This document shows positions 34,741 to 43,860 of a DNA stretch of 64,000 nucleotides, in pieces. How positions within the stretch are numbered: position 1 is the stretch's first letter; each line of letters starts with the position of its first letter. The stretch is from assembly GCA_021323755.1 (NCBI GenBank), contig JAJPKJ010000069.1:1-64000 (forward strand), written 5' to 3'. The notes beneath the pieces are model-generated. The model had not been told where the DNA came from and ran no database searches. It saw only the letters and a program-made list of their open reading frames with translations. The stretch comes from Chitinophagales bacterium (lineage in GTDB: Bacteria > Bacteroidota > Bacteroidia > Chitinophagales > Chitinophagaceae). The position numbers and the translations under genes are program-made.

Positions 34741-35238
34741 ATGTTATCACAACAACCGATAATGAATTTAATAGAGCAGCTTCAATTTGTTATTGAAGAG
34801 CTATCTGATGAGCAATACGTCACGCCAGTTTATATTTTATCAAATTCGACGATCGGTCAACACCTTCGTCATATCATTGAATTCTATTTGGAGCTCAATA
34901 ATGGCTATGATGATGGAACTGTTAATTACGACAGAAGAAAAAGAGATTATGCCATTGAATCCAATAGAGATTGTGCCATTGAAAAATTGAATACGATAAG
35001 GCGCGCGCTTTTTAAAGAAGATAAAGATCTGTTATTGGCTGCAGAATTGAGCGCCAGCGAAGCGCCGGTGAAAGTGCCCACAAACTATTCTCGTGAACTG
35101 ATCTACAACCTCGAGCATACAGTTCATCATATGGCATTGATGCGGATCGGCATTTCTGCGATCACCGACCTGGTCGTGCCGGAAGAATTTGGTGTTGCTG
35201 CTTCCACCATAAAATACAGGCAAACATGTGCACAGTAA
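34741..35238 (+). CDS. DinB-superfamily protein
   Basis: From the ATG at 34741 the product has 165 residues. The DinB/YfiT-like four-helix metal-binding fold is shown by the His-rich helices STIGQHLRHIIEFYLELNNGYD (about 36-57) and LIYNLEHTVHHMALMRIGI (about 125-143), which supply the three metal-binding histidines. Many members are thiol-dependent transferases or hydrolases using bacillithiol or other small thiols; others are uncharacterised. The last codons overlap the start of the NRDE/ATP-grasp gene by 13 bases, implying translational coupling with it. Confidence 0.88.
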   Translation: MLSQQPIMNLIEQLQFVIEELSDEQYVTPVYILSNSTIGQHLRHIIEFYLELNNGYDDGTVNYDRRKRDYAIESNRDCAIEKLNTIRRALFKEDKDLLLAAELSASEAPVKVPTNYSRELIYNLEHTVHHMALMRIGISAITDLVVPEEFGVAASTIKYRQTCAQ

Positions 35239-37007
35239 CTTTCGTTCCGGCAAAAGAAAAGGTTTATCTCACTTCAAACCGGGATGAACATTATACACGC
35301 AGTTCCGCCATTTTCCCGGAGAAATATGCTGAACCCTTCGGCAAAATCATTTATCCAAAAGATAAAGACAAAGGGGGTAGCTGGGTTGCAATGAAAAGCA
35401 CTGGTGACGCGGCTGTTTTGCTGAATGGCGCTTTTGAAAAACATGAGCGCATCGGTCCATACCGTAAAAGCAGGGGGTTGATCTTTGTTGATATCATCAA
35501 AGCAAAGGACCCAATAGGTAGTTTTCAGCAAATGGATCTTAGTGGAATTGAACCATTCACGGTCATTGTATTTTTTGGGCAACAGCTGCATGAATGTATC
35601 TGGGATGGAAAAAGAAAATATTCTTCTCAACTCAACCCTGCAAAGGCGCATATCTGGTCATCATCCACCTTGTATGATGAAGCTGCGCGAAAAGAAAGAA
35701 AAAAATGGTTTGTCAACTGGCAACAGAAAACAAATGAAATCGATACAAAGAATATTCTTGATTTTCATCAACACGCAGGAAACGATGATGTGGAAAATGG
35801 ATTGGTGATCAATCGAAACGGAGAGATGCAAACGGTTAGCATAACATCGATAAAGTTATCCCGGTCAAAAGCAAGGATGACTTATCTGGATCTGAGAAAT
35901 AAAAAACGATCGTCTGAAAGCATTCACGTTTTGTCATCGAGCAAAATGATTCGTACAAATCGAGACCTTTTCATCAGGAAATTATTGATAAGAACATTCA
36001 ATCGCGAATATTGGCCGCACCATTTGGTATATGCGCCGCTTTATTTGTACTGGTTCTGGCTTAGTTTAAGAGCGCGGTCCTTCTTTTTTTTCAACGCTTC
36101 AAATCCATTAATAAAAAACGGGGGCTTTTTAATGGAGAGTAAAAAAGAGATTTATGATCTGATGCCAGCAGCACTATACCCCAAGACCATTTTTTGCCAA
36201 TTCAATACGGATATGCGCGATTTAATAAAAATGATGCAGGATAATGATCTTCGTTTTCCCATAATCGCCAAACCTGATATTGGTTTGCAAGGATTTCAAG
36301 TGGAGTTATTGCATGATGAAAAGGATCTGATGGCCTATTCTAAAAAGAATAAGGTCGATTTTCTTTTGCAGGAATTCGTGGATTATGAAAATGAGGCAGG
36401 GATATTTTATTATCGTATTCCCGGCGAGAAGCGAGGGAAGATTTCGGGAATTGTTGGGAAAGAATTTATCCAGGTTACCGGCGATGGGCGATCAACTATT
36501 GAAGAGTTATTATTAAAAGAAGAGCGGTACATACTGCAATTAGATAATCTCCGAGCTTGTTTTGGAGATGATTTACAGGCAATACTTCCGGCAAAAGTAG
36601 GTAAGATATTGGCCCATTATGGCAATCACCGCCGCGGCGCCAAATTCATTGACCTGACTCAAAGGGCGAATCAGCGATTGAACGATACCATCGACAATAT
36701 TTGTAAACAGATCCCTGAGTTTTATTATGGAAGGCTTGACATTAAATTCAAATCATGGGAAGACCTATGCGCAGGCCTACATTTTTCAATCATTGAATTG
36801 AACGGGGCTGGAAGTGAACCGACCCATATTTATGATCCTAAGCATTCTCTTTTTTTTGTTTGGAAAGAAATTGTTGGTCACTGGAGATTACTTTATCGAA
36901 TCAGCAAACTCAATGCAAAACAAAAAGGGATAAGATTCATGAGCACAAATAAAGGATTGAAAATGTTCAATGATAATAATCAATACTTAAGATTAATTAG
37001 CAAATAA
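35226..37007 (+). CDS. Fusion of NRDE (TANGO2-like) domain with ATP-grasp ligase domain
   Basis: A 593-residue protein with two enzyme-like halves. Residues 1 to about 235 are an NRDE/TANGO2 domain. It begins Met-Cys2 (MCTVTF, a possible Ntn-type nucleophile once Met is removed), carries Ser17-Asn-Arg-Asp-Glu21 (YLTSNRDEHYTR), and has the DKGGSWVAM and AVLLNG segments. A hydrophobic stretch (about 265-289: HHLVYAPLYLYWFWLSLRAR, SFFFF) links to an ATP-grasp domain (about 305-550). This has FPIIAKPDIGLQGFQV (ATP lysine), VTGDGRSTIEELL as in peptide-forming ATP-grasp ligases, and metal ligands Asp505 (GRLDIKF), Glu524 and Asn526 (IIELNGAGSEPTHIYDP). It overlaps DinB by 13 bases and is followed after one base by a LysE exporter. 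An ATG at codon 241 (35946) could start the ligase alone. Product unknown. Confidence 0.88.
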   Translation: MCTVTFVPAKEKVYLTSNRDEHYTRSSAIFPEKYAEPFGKIIYPKDKDKGGSWVAMKSTGDAAVLLNGAFEKHERIGPYRKSRGLIFVDIIKAKDPIGSFQQMDLSGIEPFTVIVFFGQQLHECIWDGKRKYSSQLNPAKAHIWSSSTLYDEAARKERKKWFVNWQQKTNEIDTKNILDFHQHAGNDDVENGLVINRNGEMQTVSITSIKLSRSKARMTYLDLRNKKRSSESIHVLSSSKMIRTNRDLFIRKLLIRTFNREYWPHHLVYAPLYLYWFWLSLRARSFFFFNASNPLIKNGGFLMESKKEIYDLMPAALYPKTIFCQFNTDMRDLIKMMQDNDLRFPIIAKPDIGLQGFQVELLHDEKDLMAYSKKNKVDFLLQEFVDYENEAGIFYYRIPGEKRGKISGIVGKEFIQVTGDGRSTIEELLLKEERYILQLDNLRACFGDDLQAILPAKVGKILAHYGNHRRGAKFIDLTQRANQRLNDTIDNICKQIPEFYYGRLDIKFKSWEDLCAGLHFSIIELNGAGSEPTHIYDPKHSLFFVWKEIVGHWRLLYRISKLNAKQKGIRFMSTNKGLKMFNDNNQYLRLISK

Positions 37008-37008
37008 A

Positions 37009-37665
37009 ATGATCCGCTATCTGAAATTGTTTGGCTATGTGCTAACGATAAGTTTTCTCGGCTCATTGCCAGTTGGAACATTAAATATTAATGTTGCGGG
37101 ACTGGTCATCAATAAAAGGATTCCTGATGCTTTTGCGTTTGCGCTGGGCGCAATTTTGGTTGAAATGATCGTAGTGCGAATTGCCCTGGCAACGGTAAAA
37201 AAATTAAAAGCCCTGAAGCATTTGTATAAATTTTTTAACGGAATAACTTGCTTAATCCTGTTCTTATTTGCGGGGATGATCTTATATGCTGCTTTAAGAA
37301 TGCAAAAGCTTGAAACAACATTACCCCTTACATCTCAACATCCTTTCTTGTCCGGACTTATTTTGAGTGTTCTTAACCCGCTGCACTTGCCTTTCTGGAT
37401 CGGCTGGACAGCCATCCTTCAATCAAAAGGAATATTCTGGCATTCACGCTCATCTTATAATATTTTTGTGTTTGGAATCGGGGTAGGCACCACAGCGGCA
37501 TTTCTTATTTATGGAACATTGGGCAATATTCTGATTGAATTTTTAAGACAAAAACAAACGATGTTGAATTGGGTCATTGGTCTAAGTCTTTTAGTGACTG
37601 CTTTTGTCCAGTTTTACAAAGGATTTATCCGGCAAAATACCAACGATAAAAAAGCCTATTCTTGA
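37009..37665 (+). CDS. LysE-family exporter
   Basis: A 218-residue membrane protein with six predicted helices and the LysE/RhtB signature near the N terminus: SFLGSLPVGTLNINVAGLVINKRIPDAFAFALGAILVEMIVV (about 16-57). The second half has LSVLNPLHLPFWIGW, matching the family's N-P-x-x-x-x-F/W motif. LysE proteins export amino acids or small peptides and derivatives. The start codon is one base after the stop of the NRDE/ATP-grasp gene, so the exporter is very likely dedicated to that enzyme's product. Confidence 0.9.
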   Translation: MIRYLKLFGYVLTISFLGSLPVGTLNINVAGLVINKRIPDAFAFALGAILVEMIVVRIALATVKKLKALKHLYKFFNGITCLILFLFAGMILYAALRMQKLETTLPLTSQHPFLSGLILSVLNPLHLPFWIGWTAILQSKGIFWHSRSSYNIFVFGIGVGTTAAFLIYGTLGNILIEFLRQKQTMLNWVIGLSLLVTAFVQFYKGFIRQNTNDKKAYS

Positions 37666-37734
37666 GCTCCCCTTTTTTAGCCGAAACTTGATCCTGAAAA
37701 ATGTTTAAATTACAGTTGCCAAAAAATCTGACAA

Positions 37735-38682
37735 ATGAAATTTGCATTATTAACTGTTACCTACGGAGGATTATTCTATAAAGGAGCCGCATTAACGCTC
37801 GAACAACAAGTCCATCGCGCTAAAGAATTTGGATTTGATGGGCTTGCTATCGAAACCAAACGTCCTGTTGCATCTCCACTTGATCTTACCAAAACAGATC
37901 GTGATCGAATTAAAAAGCTTGCCGCTGATGAAGGCATTGCGTTGTGCGCTGTAGAAAGCATGTCGAATTTTGCCGGAAGGCATATGGAAGAACGGGAGAA
38001 TAATTTAGCAATGATGCTTTATGTATTTCAGTTGGCTAAAGATCTGGGCGTTCAACTGGTGAAAATATTTGCAGCATGGCCGGGTATTATTAATGATGAA
38101 GAAGAAATTTCCTTATATGGTCAATTTGAAAGGGGCGAGTATTATAAAAGGTTATGGCCGGCAGACCTTCGTAAATGGAATCGTTGTGTGGAAGGTATTC
38201 GGGAAGTAGCCGATATTGCTGCGGATATGGGGATAACCTTGGCCTTGCAAAATCACGCACCGGTCTTGGCCAAAGGATATGAAGATACATTGACCATGAT
38301 GCAGGAGGTCAACAGAAAGAATGTTGAGCTCTGTATTGATGTCCCTTTATTTTATGAAAGGCAAAGCGATGAATATATCCACGAAGCAGTGGAGCATTGC
38401 AAGGATCATATTGTACATACGCATTATGGCGCATGGAATTTTACCCAGAAAAAGAATGGAGAGATAATCCAAGAGCCTTCGCCATCGAGCGGCAACCTTA
38501 TTAATTATCCTGCTTTCATCGAAGCGCTTTACCATAATGGTTACAAAGGATATCTTACTTCTGAATATTGTTTGCCTGTCGTGAAAGATCATCAGCTCGC
38601 GGGAATAGAAGAAGTTGATCACGCCACACGTATTTCACTTCAATATATGAAACAACTTGTGCAGCAGGCGGTGCTGGCATAG
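37735..38682 (+). CDS. TIM-barrel sugar isomerase/epimerase (AP endonuclease 2 family)
   Basis: A 315-residue xylose-isomerase-like barrel. Metal-binding strands visible include LALQNHAPVL (about 178), ELCIDVPLFYE (about 197), HIVHTHYGAWNF (about 222) and GYLTSEYCLPV (about 265), with the usual Glu/Asp/His ligands. FDGLAIETKRPV (about 34-45) is the first substrate-side strand. Members include inosose dehydratase/isomerase (IolE/IolI), hexulose epimerases and tagatose epimerase, so the exact substrate is open. It is followed by an MFS permease 20 bases downstream, a catabolic enzyme-transporter pair. Proximity to MIOX makes an inositol- or sugar-derived substrate plausible. Confidence 0.88.
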   Translation: MKFALLTVTYGGLFYKGAALTLEQQVHRAKEFGFDGLAIETKRPVASPLDLTKTDRDRIKKLAADEGIALCAVESMSNFAGRHMEERENNLAMMLYVFQLAKDLGVQLVKIFAAWPGIINDEEEISLYGQFERGEYYKRLWPADLRKWNRCVEGIREVADIAADMGITLALQNHAPVLAKGYEDTLTMMQEVNRKNVELCIDVPLFYERQSDEYIHEAVEHCKDHIVHTHYGAWNFTQKKNGEIIQEPSPSSGNLINYPAFIEALYHNGYKGYLTSEYCLPVVKDHQLAGIEEVDHATRISLQYMKQLVQQAVLA

Positions 38683-38702
38683 TTTTAAACTATCGGTTGC
38701 TT

Positions 38703-39923
38703 ATGATTCTATATGCAAAAGCGCGCCTGAGTGTAATGATGTTTTTGCAATTTTTTATTTGGGGCGCGTGGTATGCTACTGCCGGAAATTATATGAATAC
38801 CCATGGCATGACGAATGTCATCTATCTCGCTTATATGGCGAGTTCGGTGGGTTCTATCGTTGCTCCTTTCTTTTTAGGAATGATCGCTGATCGCTTTTTC
38901 CCCGTGCAAAAAGTGCTGGGTGTAATGCATATCCTCAGCGGCATTTTTGTTTTTTGTGCGCCTTTTTTTGCAGAAGGAAGTTTTGTTTCTACTCCATTAT
39001 TTCTTGTTTTTTTATTACTGCATATGCTTTGTTATATGCCTACCGTTAACCTGGCGGCGGCAACCGCTTTTCATATTTTAAATGACCGGGAGAAAGAATT
39101 TCCAATAATCCGGTTGTTTGGCACTGTTGGCTGGATAACCGCGGGTATAGTCGTAAGCAAATTATTGCATGGAGATATAACAGCCATGCCTATGCGTGTT
39201 TCCGGTATTGGCGGAATAGTAATGGGCGTTTATAGTTTTTCACTTCCCAATATTCCGGCTACGGGCACTGGGAAAAGAATATCTTTTCGTGATGTGATCG
39301 GTGCAGATGTTTTTGCAAAACTGAAATCAAGATCGTTCATCATTTTCATCATCAGCTTACTGCTGATCAGTTTGCCTTTTGCCATTTATTTTCCCTACGT
39401 TCCTGTTTTCTTACAAAAAGCGGGTATCGAAGATCCGGGATTCAAAATGACCTTCGGTCAAATGTCGGAGATCATTTTTTTGCTCTCCTTACCCTGGTTC
39501 TTTGCCCGTTTTGGATTGAAGTGGGTCCTGGTTATTGGGATGCTCGCATGGGTTTGTCGCTATGCATTATTTGCATTGGCAGCGCCGGAGTCGATAACCT
39601 GGATGATCATCGGCGGAATATGGTTGCATGGATGTTGCTATGATTTTGTGTATGTGGCTTCCCAAATTTATATTGATAAGAAGGCGACTCCGGAGATTCG
39701 GGCACAAGCGCAAGGTCTCTTTGTATTGGTTTCTTACGGAGTAGGACAGGGGCTTGGCGCTCTGGGCGCCGGTTGGATATTTAATGGTTTAATGAAGCAC
39801 GATAATTCATTGCATCAATGGCAAATATTCTGGATCATCCCATTATTGTTTGCATCAATTGTTGCCGTGCTTTATATTTTTGGATTCAGAGAGGATGTCG
39901 TAAAAATAAATTCAAAGAATTAA
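38703..39923 (+). CDS. MFS permease of the nucleoside:H+ symporter (NupG) type
   Basis: With the ATG at 38703 the product has 406 residues and twelve hydrophobic helices. The opening LSVMMFLQFFIWGAWYATAGNYM, then GSIVAPFFLGMIADRFFPVQKVLGVMHILSG, PTVNLAAATAFHILNDREKEFPIIRLFGTVGWITAG and the C-terminal KKATPEIRAQAQGLFVLVSYGVGQGLGALGAG are characteristic of NupG/XapB-like symporters. In Bacteroidota these often sit with sugar isomerases and carry sugars rather than nucleosides. The tight link to the TIM-barrel gene supports that here. A TTG at 38697 is an alternative start. Confidence 0.88.
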   Translation: MILYAKARLSVMMFLQFFIWGAWYATAGNYMNTHGMTNVIYLAYMASSVGSIVAPFFLGMIADRFFPVQKVLGVMHILSGIFVFCAPFFAEGSFVSTPLFLVFLLLHMLCYMPTVNLAAATAFHILNDREKEFPIIRLFGTVGWITAGIVVSKLLHGDITAMPMRVSGIGGIVMGVYSFSLPNIPATGTGKRISFRDVIGADVFAKLKSRSFIIFIISLLLISLPFAIYFPYVPVFLQKAGIEDPGFKMTFGQMSEIIFLLSLPWFFARFGLKWVLVIGMLAWVCRYALFALAAPESITWMIIGGIWLHGCCYDFVYVASQIYIDKKATPEIRAQAQGLFVLVSYGVGQGLGALGAGWIFNGLMKHDNSLHQWQIFWIIPLLFASIVAVLYIFGFREDVVKINSKN

Positions 39924-39942
39924 TGAGCGTTAACAACGAATT

Positions 39943-41064
39943 CTATCCGGATCTCTTTTTATAATTTAAAATAGCCCAGGTATTGAAGAAAACCGCAAAG
40001 CCAAGTAATGCAAGGATATGATATTTGATATCAACCAGGCCACTTCCTTTCAATACAACCATTCGCATTACCTCAATAAAATAGGATACCGGGTTGAGTT
40101 TGGTGATGATCTGTGCCCATTGCGGCATGCTTTCAATAGGCGTATATAATCCGCTTAGCAAATTAAAAATCATGGTGACGAAAAATGAAACAAGCATGGA
40201 TTGCTGTTGCGTTTGTGCATAGGTTGACATCAATAAGCCCAGACCGAGTATGGCAAGAAGATAGATGGCAGCGAATACATAAATTGTCAGATAATGCCCG
40301 AGGGGGACAATGCCATAAATTATTCTTGCAATTAATAATCCAACAGTGAGCACCGATAACGCAAGCATCCAGAATGGGATTAATTTCCCCAGGATAAATT
40401 GTGTTTTTTTGAGGGGGCTCACATTGATCTGTTCTATCGTTCCGATTTCTTTTTCACGAACAATATTATTGGATGCAAATGAGGAACCGATCATCGTTAC
40501 CAGCATCACCAGTATACCCGGGACCATAAATACTTTGTAATTCATGTTCTCATTATACCAATTCGATGATGTTACTTCAATGGTTGGTTGCGGGCTGAGT
40601 CGCGGAAGCTGGATCCATTGCATGCGTACATCCTGGTTAAAATCTTGAATGATGCCTTGAATGTAAGCGCTGCCCAGTCCGGCTTTCACGCCGTTGATGG
40701 AATTGGCGGCGACAAAGAGCGTGGCTTCATTTTCTTTTACGAGTATTCTTTCAAACTGTGCCGGGATTTCTAAAATCAGATCTGTCTTATCCAATTCAAT
40801 CGCATGTAATCCTTGTGGAAATGTGGCGCTATAATCTCTTAACCTGAAATAACCGGATGAGACAATTTTGTTGATGAGTTTCTGAGAATATTCACTGTGA
40901 TCATGATCTACTACACCAAGATTGATATTCTTGATTTCATAGTCTGCAGCAAGTGGCAGTATTATCAATTGTATCATCGGCATGATGAACAAGATGAAAA
41001 AGATCGATGGATCGCGAAATATCTGGCGAAGCTCTTTCTGCAATAAAAATTTTAATGCTCTCAT
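39943..41064 (-). CDS. ABC-2 type permease (second of pair)
   Basis: A 373-residue ABC-2 permease: one N-terminal helix (LFFILFIMPMIQLIILPLAA preceded by the KELRQIFRDPS amphipathic start), a periplasmic domain (about 45-165) and five C-terminal helices. The conserved SNNIVREKEIGTIEQINVSPLKKTQFILGKLIPFW segment lies after TM2. It corresponds to YbhR/YbhS-type subunits. The start overlaps the upstream permease stop by 4 bases, and the two probably form a heterodimeric channel. It is the last gene of the tetR-tolC-hlyD-ABC-ABC-permease-permease operon. Confidence 0.92.
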   Translation of the reverse strand: MRALKFLLQKELRQIFRDPSIFFILFIMPMIQLIILPLAADYEIKNINLGVVDHDHSEYSQKLINKIVSSGYFRLRDYSATFPQGLHAIELDKTDLILEIPAQFERILVKENEATLFVAANSINGVKAGLGSAYIQGIIQDFNQDVRMQWIQLPRLSPQPTIEVTSSNWYNENMNYKVFMVPGILVMLVTMIGSSFASNNIVREKEIGTIEQINVSPLKKTQFILGKLIPFWMLALSVLTVGLLIARIIYGIVPLGHYLTIYVFAAIYLLAILGLGLLMSTYAQTQQQSMLVSFFVTMIFNLLSGLYTPIESMPQWAQIITKLNPVSYFIEVMRMVVLKGSGLVDIKYHILALLGFAVFFNTWAILNYKKRSG

Positions 41065-42167
41065 GCCAGCCTGATTTTAAAATTTCTGATACTGACGAAC
41101 AATAACACCAATGTCATTCCTATTAATATCAATGTTTCCTTCCACACGGCTGTAAAGCCAAGACCTTTTATCATCACGGACTTGACGATTATGTAATACC
41201 ATTTTGCCGGGACTATATTGGAAATGATCTGCAAGGGCAGCGGCATATTTTCTACCGGAAACAAAAAGCCGCTGAATAATAATGTTGGTAAAAAAAGACT
41301 CATCATGGAGGTGAACATCGCCGTTTGTTGTGTCTTCGCTCCGTTTGAAATTAAAATGCCGATTGATAATGAGGTGATGGTAAACAAAATGCTCTCTCCG
41401 ATCAGCAAACCTAAATTTCCGGTGATCGGTACATCCAATACATAAACACTCAATAATAAGATGCACGCAATGTTCAGGACGGAAACCAATAAATAAGGAA
41501 TCGTTTTTGCAATGATGATCAGGAATGGTCTCAATGGTGAAACCAAGATCACTTCCATGGTCCCCAATTCTTTTTCACGTACAATTGCGATGGATGTCAT
41601 CATCGCGCAGACCAACATCAATACCAGCGCCATCACGCCGGGAACGAAATTGTATGCTCCTTTTAATTCAGGGTTATACAACATGCGCAATTGCGTGTTG
41701 ATGGTGTATGGCAGCTTTTCATTATTATTAAGGGATTGCTGGTAATCATTGATGATCGCCGCTGCGTAATTGGTAAGTGTATTTGCCGTATTGGGATCTG
41801 AAGCATCGGCGATCAATTGTATCTGCGCGTGATTGGTGTGCAAAAGGTCATCGCGGAAGTTTTTTGGAAAGACCACGGCCAGCCTGATTTTGCCCTGTTT
41901 AAATGTGGCTTCAATATCATTATATGAATAGACATTTTTCACCAGATTAAAATACCTGCTTGCTGCGATCTTATTTGAAATTTCCCTCGTTGCATCATCT
42001 TTGGACTGATCAAAAATCGCGATCTTCGAATTCTTCACTTCATTGGTCAATGCAAATCCATACAAAATAATTTGCACGATCGGCATCCATATCAGAATGA
42101 ACAGTGTTCGCCTGTCTCTCCAGATATGAAGGCATTCTTTCTTAACGAATATGAAAAATTGTTTCAT
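41061..42167 (-). CDS. ABC-2 type permease (first of pair)
   Basis: A 368-residue ABC-2 permease related to the following gene: KKECLHIWRDRRTLFILIWMPIVQIILYGFALTNEVKN at the N terminus, a periplasmic domain (about 45-170), then five helices containing MTSIAIVREKELGTMEVILVSPLRPFLIIIAKTIPYLL. The PxxxxSGFLFPVENMPLPLQIISNIVPAKWYYIIVKSVMIKG segment near the C terminus is typical of drug and lipid exporters of the DrrB/YbhS group. It lies 24 bases after the second ATPase and overlaps the next permease by 4 bases. Confidence 0.92.
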   Translation of the reverse strand: MKQFFIFVKKECLHIWRDRRTLFILIWMPIVQIILYGFALTNEVKNSKIAIFDQSKDDATREISNKIAASRYFNLVKNVYSYNDIEATFKQGKIRLAVVFPKNFRDDLLHTNHAQIQLIADASDPNTANTLTNYAAAIINDYQQSLNNNEKLPYTINTQLRMLYNPELKGAYNFVPGVMALVLMLVCAMMTSIAIVREKELGTMEVILVSPLRPFLIIIAKTIPYLLVSVLNIACILLLSVYVLDVPITGNLGLLIGESILFTITSLSIGILISNGAKTQQTAMFTSMMSLFLPTLLFSGFLFPVENMPLPLQIISNIVPAKWYYIIVKSVMIKGLGFTAVWKETLILIGMTLVLLFVSIRNFKIRLA

Positions 42168-42191
42168 TTTATTTTGCTTTTTCTCTGATCG

Positions 42192-42938
42192 CTATTCATT
42201 CCTCACTGCTTTTCTCGCCAGTTGCAAAAACACGCCATCCATCGAGTCTGCAGAAAAATTCTTCATCAGGTTCGCCGGAGAATCAAGCGCATCGATTCTT
42301 CCATCGACCATTATCGAAACACGATTGCAATATTCCGCTTCATCCATATAATGTGTGGTCACAAAAATGGTGATTCCTTTTTCGGATGCCTCGTAGATCA
42401 GACTCCAGAATTCTCTTCTTGTGATCGGATCAACGCCGCCGGTCGGCTCATCTAAGAAAACAATGGCTGGATCATGAACGATCGCGATTGAAAATGCAAG
42501 TTTTTGTTTCCACCCGAGCGGGAGCTCACGAACCAGTGTTTTCTCTTTTCCTTCAAGACTTAATTGTTTCAGCAGCAGATTCGTTTTCTCTTTGATGCGC
42601 TGGTCAGACAATCCATAAATGCCAGCATAAAAACGGATGTTCTCGCGGATCGTCAGATCTTCATACAAGGAAAATTTCTGGCTCATATAGCCAATATTTC
42701 TCTTGATCAACTCATTTTCTTTATAAACGTCAAAACCTGCTACAGTCGCAGTTCCTGAAGTGGGTAAGGAAAGCCCGCATAACATGCGCATGGCAGTTGT
42801 CTTGCCGGCACCATTGGCTCCGAGAAAACCAAAAATTTCTCCTTTGTTTACTTCAAAAGAGATCTGGTCCACTGCCACGAAGGGACCAAATTTTTTGGTG
42901 AGCTTATCTGCAGTAATTACTTTTTCGTTGCTTATCAT
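42192..42938 (-). CDS. ABC transporter ATPase (second), with altered signature motif
   Basis: With the start at 42938 (MISNEKVITADKLTKKFG) the product has 248 residues. It has Walker A GANGAGKTTA (about 40), Q-loop MSQKFSLYEDLTIREN and Walker B IVFLDEPTGGVDPITR (about 160), with the switch His in VTTHYMDEAEYC. The ABC signature is LPLGWKQKLAFS rather than LSGGxxQ, the form also seen in the second half of the double ATPases YbhF/RbbA. Start and upstream stop share one base (TAATG), so it is coupled to the first ATPase. The two ATPases likely form an asymmetric pair energising the two permeases. Confidence 0.93.
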   Translation of the reverse strand: MISNEKVITADKLTKKFGPFVAVDQISFEVNKGEIFGFLGANGAGKTTAMRMLCGLSLPTSGTATVAGFDVYKENELIKRNIGYMSQKFSLYEDLTIRENIRFYAGIYGLSDQRIKEKTNLLLKQLSLEGKEKTLVRELPLGWKQKLAFSIAIVHDPAIVFLDEPTGGVDPITRREFWSLIYEASEKGITIFVTTHYMDEAEYCNRVSIMVDGRIDALDSPANLMKNFSADSMDGVFLQLARKAVRNE

Positions 42939-43858
42939 TATTCTTTCATTAATGCCATAAAACAATCTTCGATATTGGGTTCAATAGAATGAATTTCAGT
43001 TTGCGAAAAATGATTTGTTTGAATAATTTCTTCCAGCCTTTTTTTATCGTCTCCCGGGTTCTTAAATACAACGTGGTGGTATTGACCGAACGGATAACAA
43101 CTTTCAACGGCGTTATCATTTTTAATCGCGTTCATCAGGTGAAACATTTCGCTGGCTCTCACAGCCCACAGTGGTTTTTTAAATTCCTTCGTTACGCCTT
43201 TGGGAGTATTGATTGAAAGAATTCCTCCTTTTTGTATCAATGCAACGCGATCGCAAAGACCCGCTTCATCCATATAAGGAGTGGAAACTAAAATGGTTAT
43301 CCCTTCTGTTTTTAACCGGTGAAGCATTTCCCAAAACTCTTTTCGCGAAACGGCATCAACACCTGTTGTCGGTTCATCCAGGAACAAGACGGTAGGTTTA
43401 TGAATAAGCGCGCAACTCAATGCCAGCTTCTGTTTCATCCCGCCGGACAGTTGTCCCGCTCTTCTAGTTTTAAACGGTTCGATCTGTTGATAGATGTCTT
43501 TTATCAGGGCATAATTTTCATTGATCGAAGTATTGAATATGGCGGCAAAAAATTCTAAATTTTCCTGAACGGATAAATCCTGGTACAAAGAAAATTTTCC
43601 GGGCATATAGCCAACACGATTACGGATCTGTTTGTAATCTTTCACCACGTCAAATCCATCAACTGTAGCTTTGCCACTTTCTGCAATGAGTAAGGTGGTA
43701 AGAATTCTGAACAGCGATGTTTTGCCTGCGCCGTCGGGACCGATGATCCCAAATATCTCTCCCTTATCTACAGAAAAGGAGACACCTTTTAGTGCATCAA
43801 CCGTATTTTTCTTGACGACATATTTCTTCACGATATTTTCTACGACTACAGCTTGCAT
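42938..43858 (-). CDS. ABC transporter ATPase (first)
   Basis: A 306-residue ATPase: Walker A GPDGAGKTSLF (about 40), Q-loop MPGKFSLYQDLSVQEN, a standard signature AGQLSGGMKQKLALS (about 136) and Walker B VLFLDEPTTGVDAVSR (about 160). The C-terminal extension of some 80 residues (KPLWAVRASEMFHLMNAI...SIEPNIEDCFMALMKE) is typical of ABC-2 drug-export ATPases. In E. coli YbhF both ATPases are fused in one chain; here they are separate coupled genes. It is two bases downstream of the adaptor stop region, well inside the operon. Confidence 0.94.
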   Translation of the reverse strand: MQAVVVENIVKKYVVKKNTVDALKGVSFSVDKGEIFGIIGPDGAGKTSLFRILTTLLIAESGKATVDGFDVVKDYKQIRNRVGYMPGKFSLYQDLSVQENLEFFAAIFNTSINENYALIKDIYQQIEPFKTRRAGQLSGGMKQKLALSCALIHKPTVLFLDEPTTGVDAVSRKEFWEMLHRLKTEGITILVSTPYMDEAGLCDRVALIQKGGILSINTPKGVTKEFKKPLWAVRASEMFHLMNAIKNDNAVESCYPFGQYHHVVFKNPGDDKKRLEEIIQTNHFSQTEIHSIEPNIEDCFMALMKE

Positions 43859-43860
43859 TA

